From positions 1 to 25,069 of the forward strand of contig CAMPGW010000039.1 in assembly GCA_946885735.1 (NCBI GenBank): a stretch of 25,069 nt of DNA. The letters are read 5' to 3'. Each line of letters begins with the position of its first letter. The stretch's first letter is position 1. Below the pieces are notes generated by a model that was given only the letters and a program-made list of their open reading frames with translations, searched no databases and was not told where the DNA came from. Positions 15,255-24,842 of this stretch are shown here, one piece after another. The DNA comes from an uncultured Gammaproteobacteria bacterium (GTDB lineage: Bacteria; Pseudomonadota; Gammaproteobacteria; Xanthomonadales; Xanthomonadaceae). The position numbers were made by a program, and so were the translations under genes.

Positions 15255-18200
15255 GCCGGCACTTTCCCCGACAGCATCCGCGCCATTACCGACTTCAGCG
15301 CGAGCGGCTTGAGCGGTTTGAACAGCAGCGTGCAACCGGCGGCGAGCACCGCCTCGCGCACGTCGGCGCCGTGGTCGGCGGTGATGATCGCGCAGGGCCG
15401 ATCGGGGATGAGCGCGGCCAGCCGTTCGCGCAGCGCCAGCCCGGTCAGCCCGCCATCGAGGTGGAAGTCCAGCAGCATCAGGTCGGGCGTGCGCGCCGCC
15501 ACCAGCGCCAGCGCACCTTCGGCGTCGCGCGCCGCGAGCACCTCGCACTGCCAGCCTTCCAGCAGCGCCTGCATGCCGCGCAGCACCTCCAGGTCGTTGT
15601 CCACCACCAGCACGCAGCCGCGGGTGGCGGGTGGCGTGGCCCGCACCGGCTCGACGACGCGCGGCGCGCGCGCCGCCGTCACCGGCAGCTGGAGGGCGAA
15701 CATCGCGCCGCGACCCGGACGCGAGCGCAACTCGATGCCGTGGCCGAGCAGGCGCGCGATGCGTTCGGCGATGGCGAGCCCGAGCCCGAGGCCCTGGCCG
15801 CCGCGATCGAGCCGACGGAACTCCTCGAAGATCAGGCGCTGGTCGTCGTCGGCGATACCCGGGCCGGTGTCCCAGACCTGCACCGACACCTGCGCGCCAC
15901 ACCGGCGCACCCCGAGGACGATGCGTCCGGCCGTGGTGTAGCGCACCGCGTTGGCGAGGAAGTTCTGCAGCGCACGCCGCAGCAGGGTCGGGTCGCTGCG
16001 CACCCAGGCGCGGCTCGGCACGTAGCGCAGCCGTAGTCCCTTTTGCGCGGCGAGCACGCCGAATTCCATGGCCAGCGGCTGCAGCACCTCGTCCAGGCAT
16101 ACCGCGCGCACCTCGGCCGCCATGCCGCCGGCGTCCAGGCGCGAGATGTCGAGCAGGCCGGCGAGCAATCCCTCGGCCGAACCGAGCGCGCCATCGATGT
16201 TCGCCACCGCCTCGCGTTGCGGGGTGTGCTCGAGCTGCTGCGCCAGCGCATGGGTGAACAGGTGCGCGGCGTTGAGCGGCTGCGCGAGGTCGTGGCTGAC
16301 CGCGGCCAGGAAGCGCGTCTTCGCGCGGTTGGCGCGCTCGGCTTCGGCCTTGGCGCCCTCGAGCTCGGCGGTGCGCGCGACGACGCGCTGCTCCAGGGTT
16401 TCCGCCACGCGCTTGAGTTCGCCTTCGGTGCGGCGGAAGGCGCTGACATCGGTGAAGGTCGCGACGAAGCCGCCGCCCGGCATCGGGTTGCCGCGGATCT
16501 CCACCACCGCCTCGCCGAAGCGCCGCTCGGCGACGTAGGGCGTGCCGGCGCGCATGTGGGCGATGCGCTTGTCCACTTCCGCGACGATGCGCGGCGCCAC
16601 CAGTCCCTGCGCGGCGAGGTTGTGGGCCAGCAGTTCCGCCACCGGCATGCCGACGCGCAGCATCGCGGGCGGATAGCCGAACAACTGCGCGTAACGCCGG
16701 TTCCAGGCCACCAGCCGCAACTCGGCATCCACCACGCTGATGCCCTGGCTCATGTTTTCCAGCGCGGCCTCGAGCACACGCTGGTTGAAGCGCAGCGCCT
16801 GCGAGGCTTCGCCAACGATGGTGGCGACGGTGTCGAGGTCACGGCCCTGCCCGCGCCGCGCCGCGTCGAGCAGCAGGCGCGCCGAGGCTGCGCCCAGCAC
16901 GGCGGCGAGCTCGCGCTCGATCGCCAGTTCCACCGCCGCGGGCACCGCGTCGCCGCCGCCGGACTCGGCGAGCATGGCCCGCACGCGCTGCTGCGGAAGG
17001 AAGCGCGCGGCGATTTCCTGCAGGCGTTCGCGCGCCAGGCCGGTGACGGCTTCCGGACGTGCGACGCTGCCCAGGCGCCCCGCCGCCAGCGCCGTCACCG
17101 CGGTGCCGGCCACCAGGCTGAGCGTCACCGCGCGCGCCAATCGGCTCCAGCCTTCCAGGCCCAGCAAGCCGTCGGGGGCCAGCCAGTGCAGGCCGAGCGG
17201 TCCCTCGCGCACCCAGGCGCCGGCGATGCCGAAGCCTTCCGCCAGCGCCGGCACCAGCAGGCCCCAGCTCCACACCGCGACCGCCACCACCAGCCCGAGG
17301 ATCACCGCGCGCGGCGGCGTGTGCGGTCGCCACACGGCGAAAGCGACCGCGGGCGCCAGCGTCGCCAGGCCCGAGAAGGAGATCGCGCCGATGTCGGCAA
17401 GCGCATCGTTGCCCGCCACCGCACGGCTGTAGGCCCAGGCCAGCAACACCACCGCAAGGATGCCGATGCGCCGCTGCAACAGCACCGCGCCGCGCAGGTC
17501 ACCGCCCACGCCCGCGGACCAGCGGCCGCGCACCAGCACCGGGGTCAGCCAGTGGTTGCCGATCATCACGCTCAGCGCCAGCGTGGCGAGGATCACCATG
17601 CCGGTCGCCGCGCTCAGGCCGCCGAGGAAGGCGACCAGCGCCAGCGCGTCCTGCCCCTGCGAGAGCGGCAAGGCCAGCACGTAAAGGTCGGAGGGCACGC
17701 CCTGCGGCGCGAGCAATGCCTGCCCGGCCTTGGCGATCGGCAATATCGGTAGCGCGATCAGCAGCATGTACAAGGGGAAGAGCCAGCGCGCCGTGCGCAG
17801 GTGCGATTCGTCGCGGCACTCGACCACGCCTACATGGAACTGGTGCGGCAGCGTGAGCATCGCCAACGCGCCGAGCAGGATCAGCGTCGGGAAGCCGCTG
17901 GCGCCGCCCGGCAGCGGCGTCGACGCGACCACCGGCAACTCGGGCATGCACGCCACGAAGACGCCCAGCGCGAGCATCGCGCCCAGCTTGAGCAGCGACT
18001 CGACCGCCATCGCCATCACCAGGCCGCGGTTGTGCTCGGCCAGCGACGCCCGCCGCGTGCCGAACAGCATCGCGAACAGCCCCATCGCCAAGGCCACGTA
18101 CAGCGCGCTGTCCTGCCAGGGCGCCGGCGAGGCGGGTGCGCTTCCGCTGAGCAGCCCGTAGCTCATCGTCACCGCTTTCAACTGCAGGGCGATGTAGGGA

Positions 18201-18580
18201 AGGATGCCGAGCATCGCGACGAAGGTGATCAGGGCGGCCAGGCCGGAGTGCTTGCCCAGTCGCGTGGCTACCAGGTCGGCGAGCGAGGTGGAGTTCTGCT
18301 CGCGGGCGATCCGGTGCAGGCGCAGCAGCACGCCGAAGCCCAGCACGTACAGAATGATCGTGCCGATGAAGGTCGGCGGCACCGGCCAGCCGGAGCGCTG
18401 CGCCTGGGTGACGGTGCCGTAGAAGGTCCAGGACGTGCAATACACCGCCAGCGACAGGCTGTAGACCACGCCCCAGCCGCGCGCCGGCCAGGCCGGGCGC
18501 CGCTCCGCCCAGACCGCGGCGCCGAACAGCAACCCCAGCCAGAGCAGGGCGGCGAGCAGGATCACGGCGTCGTTGAGCAT
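15251..18580 (-). CDS. SSS-transporter-fused hybrid sensor histidine kinase (CrbS-like)
   Basis: A 1109-residue inner-membrane sensor. Residues 1-500 or so are a sodium:solute-symporter domain with about 13 hydrophobic segments (YCTSWTFYGTVTQAQRSGWP near 47-66 is typical of this kinase class). A linker at 505-600 is followed by a PAS domain at about 605-720 (NMSQGISVVDAELRLVAWNR) and a short coiled coil. The HisKA domain has phospho-acceptor His763 (FLAAVSHDLAQPLN). The ATPase domain has the N-box Asn877, G1 DTGPGI 904-909 and G2 GLGLGL near 930. A C-terminal receiver has Asp1038 (LMLLDFHLDGG) and Lys1088. All catalytic residues are present. Relatives include CbrA and CrbS. The stimulus could be a short carboxylate taken up or sensed by the SSS domain; with these neighbours 3HB or acetoacetate is a reasonable guess. 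TATCCT ends 6 nt before the ATG, which lacks a ribosome site. It is isolated from the upstream receptor gene by an intrinsic terminator. Confidence 0.95.
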   Translation of the reverse strand: MLNDAVILLAALLWLGLLFGAAVWAERRPAWPARGWGVVYSLSLAVYCTSWTFYGTVTQAQRSGWPVPPTFIGTIILYVLGFGVLLRLHRIAREQNSTSLADLVATRLGKHSGLAALITFVAMLGILPYIALQLKAVTMSYGLLSGSAPASPAPWQDSALYVALAMGLFAMLFGTRRASLAEHNRGLVMAMAVESLLKLGAMLALGVFVACMPELPVVASTPLPGGASGFPTLILLGALAMLTLPHQFHVGVVECRDESHLRTARWLFPLYMLLIALPILPIAKAGQALLAPQGVPSDLYVLALPLSQGQDALALVAFLGGLSAATGMVILATLALSVMIGNHWLTPVLVRGRWSAGVGGDLRGAVLLQRRIGILAVVLLAWAYSRAVAGNDALADIGAISFSGLATLAPAVAFAVWRPHTPPRAVILGLVVAVAVWSWGLLVPALAEGFGIAGAWVREGPLGLHWLAPDGLLGLEGWSRLARAVTLSLVAGTAVTALAAGRLGSVARPEAVTGLARERLQEIAARFLPQQRVRAMLAESGGGDAVPAAVELAIERELAAVLGAASARLLLDAARRGQGRDLDTVATIVGEASQALRFNQRVLEAALENMSQGISVVDAELRLVAWNRRYAQLFGYPPAMLRVGMPVAELLAHNLAAQGLVAPRIVAEVDKRIAHMRAGTPYVAERRFGEAVVEIRGNPMPGGGFVATFTDVSAFRRTEGELKRVAETLEQRVVARTAELEGAKAEAERANRAKTRFLAAVSHDLAQPLNAAHLFTHALAQQLEHTPQREAVANIDGALGSAEGLLAGLLDISRLDAGGMAAEVRAVCLDEVLQPLAMEFGVLAAQKGLRLRYVPSRAWVRSDPTLLRRALQNFLANAVRYTTAGRIVLGVRRCGAQVSVQVWDTGPGIADDDQRLIFEEFRRLDRGGQGLGLGLAIAERIARLLGHGIELRSRPGRGAMFALQLPVTAARAPRVVEPVRATPPATRGCVLVVDNDLEVLRGMQALLEGWQCEVLAARDAEGALALVAARTPDLMLLDFHLDGGLTGLALRERLAALIPDRPCAIITADHGADVREAVLAAGCTLLFKPLKPLALKSVMARMLSGKVPA

Positions 18581-18586
18581 GTCGGC

Positions 18587-18592
18587 AGGATA
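18587..18592 (-). promoter_or_regulatory. Candidate -10 of the sensor kinase gene (leaderless)
   Basis: TATCCT (18592-18587, minus strand) ends 6 nt before the ATG at 18580. Transcription would start on the ATG, and no Shine-Dalgarno is seen. A -35 is not recognisable. It lies downstream of the terminator at 18629-18656, so it would provide the kinase's own promoter. Confidence 0.4.
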
Positions 18593-18628
18593 GCGCGCGA
18601 GGCGGGTTCGGACTGCGCGCCCGCAGGC

Positions 18629-18656
18629 AAAAAAACGGGCCGCACGTGGCGGCCCG
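18629..18656 (-). terminator. Rho-independent terminator of the TonB-dependent receptor gene
   Basis: On the minus strand CGGGCCGC-CACGT-GCGGCCCG forms an 8-bp GC stem with a 5-nt loop, followed at once by seven Ts (seen as A at 18629-18635). It lies 43 bp after the receptor stop and 49 bp before the kinase ATG, so it separates the two genes on the same strand. This is the only textbook intrinsic terminator in the window. Confidence 0.92.
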
Positions 18657-18698
18657 GGAAGGGTGAACGGGTCATGGGCGCGCGGCGCGCGCCGTGGC

Positions 18699-20969
<2,271 letters not shown>

Positions 20970-21016
20970 GGAATTCCTCGGGAACGGATGGAGGCCGGAC
21001 GGCCGGTGTCCGCCGC

Positions 21017-21022
21017 AGACTA
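21017..21022 (-). promoter_or_regulatory. Candidate -10 of the TonB-dependent receptor gene
   Basis: TAGTCT (21022-21017, minus strand) would start transcription near 21010, giving a 41-nt leader with the GAGGA site. Its first base is 31.5 bp from the centre of the GTAC dyad. The hexamer matches TATAAT in only three positions, so it would need an activator. Confidence 0.3.
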
Positions 21023-21046
21023 GGCGCGGCCGCCGCGGGCCGCACT

Positions 21047-21060
21047 TGTACCTTCGTACA
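21047..21060. promoter_or_regulatory. GTAC-N4-GTAC dyad in the receptor/permease intergenic region (candidate regulator site)
   Basis: TGTAC-CTTC-GTACA is an inverted repeat in the 151-bp gap between the divergent TonB-dependent receptor and GntP-family permease genes. It is the counterpart of the dyad at 13686-13699. Weak -10 hexamers lie 31.5 bp from its centre on both sides (TAGTCT toward the receptor, GACACT at 21085-21090 toward the permease). This fits a class II activator serving both directions. Confidence 0.6.
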
Positions 21061-21084
21061 GTGTGCCCGCGCGCGGGCAGCGCG

Positions 21085-21090
21085 GACACT
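21085..21090 (+). promoter_or_regulatory. Candidate -10 of the GntP-family permease gene
   Basis: GACACT at 21085-21090 would start transcription near 21097, leaving a 24-nt leader containing GGAAGGA. It is a weak match (three of six), placed 31.5 bp from the centre of the GTAC dyad like the other three genes of the proposed regulon. Confidence 0.3.
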
Positions 21091-21120
21091 TCCGCCATCT
21101 TTTCCCGGAAGGAACGAGGC

Positions 21121-22518
21121 ATGGGCTTCGTCATCGTGCTGGCGGCGCTGTGCTTCCTGATGCTGGTCGCCTATCGCGGCCATAGCGTGATCCTGTTCGC
21201 ACCGGTTGCGGCGATGGGCGCCGTTTTGCTCACCGATCCGTCCCTGGTCGCGCCGATGTTCACCGGCCTTTTCATGGACAAGATGGTGGCCTTCCTGAAG
21301 CTGTACTTCCCGGTGTTCGTGCTGGGGGCGCTGTTCGGCAAGGTGATCGAGCTGTCGGGCTTCTCGCGCGCCATCGTGGCGGCGACCATCCGCGTGGCCG
21401 GGCGCGAGCGCGCGATGCTGTCCATCGTGATGGTCTGCGCGCTGCTGACCTACGGCGGCGTCTCGCTGTTCGTGGTGGTGTTCGCGGTGTACCCGTTCGC
21501 GGCCGAGCTGTTCCGCCAGTCCGACATCCCCAAGCGCCTGATCCCGGCGACGATCGCGCTTGGCGCCTTCACCTTCACCATGGATGCGCTGCCGGGCACG
21601 CCGCAGATCCAGAACATCATCCCCGGCGGCTTCTTCGGTACCGACGCCTGGGCCGCACCGATCCTCGGCCTGGTCGGCGGCGCCTTCGTGCTGTTCGTCG
21701 GCCTGTCCTACCTGGGCTGGGCGCGACGCCGCGCCGTGCGCGCCGGCGAAGGCTATGGAACCGAACTGCGCAACGAGCCCGAGCCCTTCACCGGCGAGAA
21801 GCTCGCGCATCCGCTGGTGGCGCTGTTGCCGCTGGTGCTGGTGGGCGTGAGCAACAAGCTGTTCTCGGTGTTGATCCCGCGCGCCTATGGCGGCAGCCAC
21901 GAGTTCGTGCCCGCGGTGATCGGCGCGCCGGCGCCCGTCGTGCAGGAAGTCTCGAAAGTCGCCGCGGTGTGGGCCGTGGAAGGCGCGCTGCTGGTCGGCA
22001 TCCTGTCGGTGCTGTTGCTGGCCTGGCGCGAGATCCGCGGCCGCTTCACCGGCGGCAGCCAGGCCGCGGTCGGCGGTGCGCTGCTGGCCTCGATGAACAC
22101 CGCCTCCGAATACGGCTTCGGCGCGGTCATCGCCGCCCTGCCCGGCTTCCTGGTGGTGGCCGACGCGCTGCGCGCGATTCCCAATCCACTGGTGAACGAG
22201 GCGGTGACGGTGACGGCGCTGGCCGGCATCACCGGTTCGGCCTCGGGCGGCATGTCCATCGCGCTGGCGGCGATGGCGGACACCTTCGTGGCGAATGCGA
22301 ATGCCGCGGGGATTTCGATGGAGGTGCTGCACCGGGTGGCGGCGATGGCGTCGGGCGGTATGGACACGCTGCCGCACAATGGGGCCGTGATCACGCTGCT
22401 TGCGGTCACCGGGCTCACGCACCGGCAAAGCTACAAGGACATCTTCGCGATCACGATCATCAAAACCGCCGCGGTGTTCGTCGTGATCGGGGTTTTCTAC
22501 GCGACCGGGTGGGTCTGA
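21121..22518 (+). CDS. GntP-family permease, probable 3-hydroxybutyrate transporter
   Basis: A 465-residue inner-membrane carrier with about 12 hydrophobic segments and no signal peptide. Features include LTYGGVSLFVVVFAVYPFAA near 111-130, TMDALPGTPQIQNIIPGGFF near 155-174, and a conserved second half with TASEYGFGAVIAALPGF and TGSASGGMSIALAAMADTF. This matches GntP-type permeases. As I recall, Pseudomonas carries such a permease next to bdhA (PA2003/PA2004 region), which supports 3HB as substrate; gluconate or short-chain fatty acids are alternatives. The ATG has GGAAGGA upstream. It is divergent from the TonB-dependent receptor, sharing the GTAC dyad, which would pair outer- and inner-membrane uptake. 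The second hairpin repeat begins 16 bp after its stop. Confidence 0.88.
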   Translation: MGFVIVLAALCFLMLVAYRGHSVILFAPVAAMGAVLLTDPSLVAPMFTGLFMDKMVAFLKLYFPVFVLGALFGKVIELSGFSRAIVAATIRVAGRERAMLSIVMVCALLTYGGVSLFVVVFAVYPFAAELFRQSDIPKRLIPATIALGAFTFTMDALPGTPQIQNIIPGGFFGTDAWAAPILGLVGGAFVLFVGLSYLGWARRRAVRAGEGYGTELRNEPEPFTGEKLAHPLVALLPLVLVGVSNKLFSVLIPRAYGGSHEFVPAVIGAPAPVVQEVSKVAAVWAVEGALLVGILSVLLLAWREIRGRFTGGSQAAVGGALLASMNTASEYGFGAVIAALPGFLVVADALRAIPNPLVNEAVTVTALAGITGSASGGMSIALAAMADTFVANANAAGISMEVLHRVAAMASGGMDTLPHNGAVITLLAVTGLTHRQSYKDIFAITIIKTAAVFVVIGVFYATGWV

Positions 22519-22555
22519 GAACACACGTCAGTCGCTGAGGCGCTTCGGCTCCTGC

Positions 22556-22656
22556 GGGAAGGGGTATCGCTCGCCCCCACTCTATGGGCGACATCCTGTC
22601 CAATAAGTGGGGTCCGGTTGGCCATCCCTGGCCAACCTCGATCGATACCCCTTCCC
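22556..22656. repeat. Hairpin unit B-left
   Basis: Bounded by GGGAAGGGGTATCG (22556-22569) and its complement CGATACCCCTTCCC (22643-22656). Inside, CCCCACT and AGTGGGG form one stem and TGGCCA-TCCC-TGGCCA another. This is the best-preserved left unit, as the A-left unit has mismatches in the first inner stem. Confidence 0.82.
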
Positions 22657-22788
22657 TCCGGTGCCTACGGCTGTGCCGTGGCACGGCACCGCGTATCCCA
22701 TCGCAATCGCCAATCCCACTTTCTTGGGTTGAGAGGCAGGAGCGGATTGCGCTTGCGCCGCCTGACTCTCGCGCCGGGGCGTGAGGGT

Positions 22789-22901
22789 GCCGGGGGAAGG
22801 GGGACGCGGAGAAGGCTGGCCAGGGATGGCCAGCCGGTCCCCACTTATTGGACAGGATGTCGCCCATAGAGTGGGGAGCGTAGCGTCCCCCTTCCCCCGG
22901 C
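22789..22901. repeat. Hairpin unit B-right (inverted relative to B-left)
   Basis: Bounded by perfect 19-bp arms, GCCGGGGGAAGGGGGACGC (22789-22807) and GCGTCCCCCTTCCCCCGGC (22883-22901). Internal stems are GGCTGGCCA/TGGCCAGCC and CCCCACT/AGTGGGG. Its core is the reverse complement of the B-left core with only a few changes. Confidence 0.85.
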
Positions 22902-22928
22902 GCCGTCATGCTACGGCCCCGACAACCT

Positions 22929-24842
22929 TCAAGCGCGCAGGGGCGTATCCAGCATCGGCGGCAGGGGGCAGTGGAGGGAGGCGCAGATGGTGCGCAGGAG
23001 TTCGGCTTCGGCGACGGTGACCTGGCTGTCGTGGCTGATCGCCGCGACGATGCCTTCGACGAGCAGCTCCTTGCCCAGCGGTTGCAGCGCGTCGAGCTTG
23101 GGCCAGATCGCGTCGAGCGTGCCGTGCGTGTCCGCGGGCGGCGCGTAAGGCGCATCCAGACGCGGGAAGACGCGGCCCAGGCCGGCGACGTAGGCGCGCG
23201 GTGCGTCGGCGGGATTGGGGTGGCCGGCCTGCGCGACGATCGCCAGCAACTGCGTGGCGGGCGCGGTGGCGTCGGCCAGGCGCACGTGGCCCGGCACCCA
23301 GGCACGCGCCGGATCCAGCGCTTCGGCCACCTGCGTCTGCAACAGGCGCCCCAGGCAATACTCGAACAGGCTGACCTCGCCGTCGGCGTGCACCAGCGCG
23401 TAGACCGTTTCCATGAACTGCTGCAGTTCCGGCCTCGGGCGCCGGCGCAGCAAGGGGAAGGCCATCGCGGCGAGCGGCAGGCGCAGCGCGGGGTTCAGGC
23501 TCGACAGGCGTTCGGCGTGGTCGAGGGCCTGCTCCGCGCAGCGCTGGTCGGTGCGCGCGCGCAACTCGTATTGCTGTGCATCGCGGACCGGGCCGGGCGC
23601 GTCATGCAGCAGGCCGTACAGCAGCGGCACGACGTCGGCATGGTCGCGCGCGGCGCGCTGCAGCACGTCGGGAATGGCCTCGGTCAGCGCGCTGGCGCGC
23701 TGGTAGTCGTCGGCGCGGGGCGTGCCTACCTGCGACACCACGGACGGCGGCGTCAGGCGGACCGTCGCGGTCTCGGACGGCAACCGCGACATCGGCGGCG
23801 CGAGGCCCAGCGCGGCGTCCTCGTCGAGTCCGTTCGGAGGCTGCAACTGCCAGCGCGCTTCCAGGTCGGCCAGCGCCTCGGCCTTGAAGGAGGGCTCCAG
23901 CGCGCGGATGCGTTCCAGCAAGGGCGGGTGCGTCGCCATCAAGCTCGACAGCTTCAGGCCCTGCCCGAACAGCATGTGGCTGACTTCCTCGGTATCGGCG
24001 TTCGCCAGCTTCGAGCCGCCGGGCAAGCCGGCGATCTTCTTCAGCGCGCCCGCCAGGCCCTGGGTCTGGCGGGTGAACTGCACCGCCGAGGCATCCGCCA
24101 ATGTCTCGCGCGTCCGGCTCACGCCGGCCTTGATCAGGCGGCCGAAGAACAGGCCGATGTAACCGACGATCAGCACGCCCACCGCCACCGCCATCAGCGG
24201 CGCGCTGTCCTTCGAGCGGCTGAAGCGCCCGTGCTCGAGGATCTTGCGGCCGATCAGCGCCAGCACCAGGATGCCGAACAGCAGCCCGATCAGGCGGATG
24301 TTCAGGCGCATGTCGCCGTTGAGCACGTGGCTGAACTCATGCGCGATCACGCCCTGCAACTCGTCGCGGTTGAGCCGCTCGAGTGCGCCGCGGGTGACGG
24401 TGATGCTGGCGTCGCTGGGCGCGTAGCCGGCGGCGAAGGCGTTGATCGCCGACTCCTCCTCCATCACGAACACCTGCGGCACCGGCACGCCGGAGGCGAT
24501 CGCGATCTCTTCCACCACATTCCGCAGGCGGCGCAGGTTGAAGTCGCTGGTGTCCTCGGCCACCGGCGTGGCGCCGAGCTGCTGCGCCACCGCGGCGCCG
24601 CCGCTGCGCAGCGAGGCGGTGCGGAACAGGCTGGCGCAACCGATGATGCCCAGCGTGACCAGCGAGGACAGCACCAGCGCGCCCCAGAAGTCGGCCGGCG
24701 TGTCGTCCGGCCCGAGCCCGCCGAAGGCGAGCATGAACACCACGTCCACCGCCGCGACGATGGCCAGCACCGCCAGCGTGAACAGGATCACCAGGCGCCG
24801 GGACTGGCGCCTGGCCAGGTCCTGGCGCTCGAAGAAATTCAG
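22929..24842 (-). CDS. M48-family membrane metallopeptidase with C-terminal TerB-like region (likely CTG start)
   Basis: Zinc peptidase of the HtpX-like M48 type, inner membrane. Counting from the GTG at 24791 (620 residues), helices lie at 1-25 and 36-56, the zinc motif HEFSH is at 151-155, two more helices are at about 164-216, and the third ligand Glu229 is in SRTRETLADASAV. The last 200 residues resemble TerB-like segments (VYALVHADGEVSLFEYCLGR, AISHDSQVTVAEAELLRTIC). It follows lemA, a common lemA-M48 pair. I place the start at CTG 24842-24840, overlapping the lemA TGA. This adds LNFFERQDLARRQSRRL, which resembles the family N-terminus MNFFE as I remember it, and has GAAGGT nearby. The GTG at 24791 lacks a ribosome site and abuts a 9-bp hairpin. 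Conventional gene callers would choose 24791. Confidence 0.9.
   Translation of the reverse strand: MNFFERQDLARRQSRRLVILFTLAVLAIVAAVDVVFMLAFGGLGPDDTPADFWGALVLSSLVTLGIIGCASLFRTASLRSGGAAVAQQLGATPVAEDTSDFNLRRLRNVVEEIAIASGVPVPQVFVMEEESAINAFAAGYAPSDASITVTRGALERLNRDELQGVIAHEFSHVLNGDMRLNIRLIGLLFGILVLALIGRKILEHGRFSRSKDSAPLMAVAVGVLIVGYIGLFFGRLIKAGVSRTRETLADASAVQFTRQTQGLAGALKKIAGLPGGSKLANADTEEVSHMLFGQGLKLSSLMATHPPLLERIRALEPSFKAEALADLEARWQLQPPNGLDEDAALGLAPPMSRLPSETATVRLTPPSVVSQVGTPRADDYQRASALTEAIPDVLQRAARDHADVVPLLYGLLHDAPGPVRDAQQYELRARTDQRCAEQALDHAERLSSLNPALRLPLAAMAFPLLRRRPRPELQQFMETVYALVHADGEVSLFEYCLGRLLQTQVAEALDPARAWVPGHVRLADATAPATQLLAIVAQAGHPNPADAPRAYVAGLGRVFPRLDAPYAPPADTHGTLDAIWPKLDALQPLGKELLVEGIVAAISHDSQVTVAEAELLRTICASLHCPLPPMLDTPLRA
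24791..24814 (-). promoter_or_regulatory. Strong hairpin within the 5' end of the M48 peptidase gene
   Basis: CCAGGCGCC (24791-24799) and GGCGCCTGG (24806-24814) pair perfectly over 9 bp around six bases. In the mRNA the hairpin ends at the G of the GTG codon at 24791, so initiation there would be blocked. If the CTG start is used, it is simply coding sequence. Confidence 0.5.

Larger units (their letters stand above)
22534..22923. repeat. Large paired-hairpin repeat, copy B (fills the 410-bp gap after the permease gene)
   Basis: A 390-bp element matching copy A at both ends and differing in the middle, about 22685-22770. It lies between the permease stop (22518) and the opposing peptidase stop (22929-22931), again a convergent pair. 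The left and right conserved parts are inverted relative to each other and share the strings CCTGTCCAATAAGTGGGG and TGGCCATCCCTGGCCA. The right end (22775-22923) is nearly identical to that of copy A and stops within a few bases of the neighbouring gene in both places. No gene of its own is visible. Confidence 0.85.

Noticed and set aside
20970..21134. Upstream ATG (21134) for the TonB-dependent receptor
   Set aside because: The extension has no signal peptide, crosses the dyad and promoters, and overlaps the permease start. The ATG at 20969 has a ribosome site and begins a good signal peptide.
22460..23305. ORFs crossing the repeat copies with the shared peptide MGDILSNKWGPAGHPWPAF
   Set aside because: The shared peptide arises because the same hairpin DNA is translated. 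Frames run into unrelated shadow sequence of neighbouring genes and have no ribosome sites.
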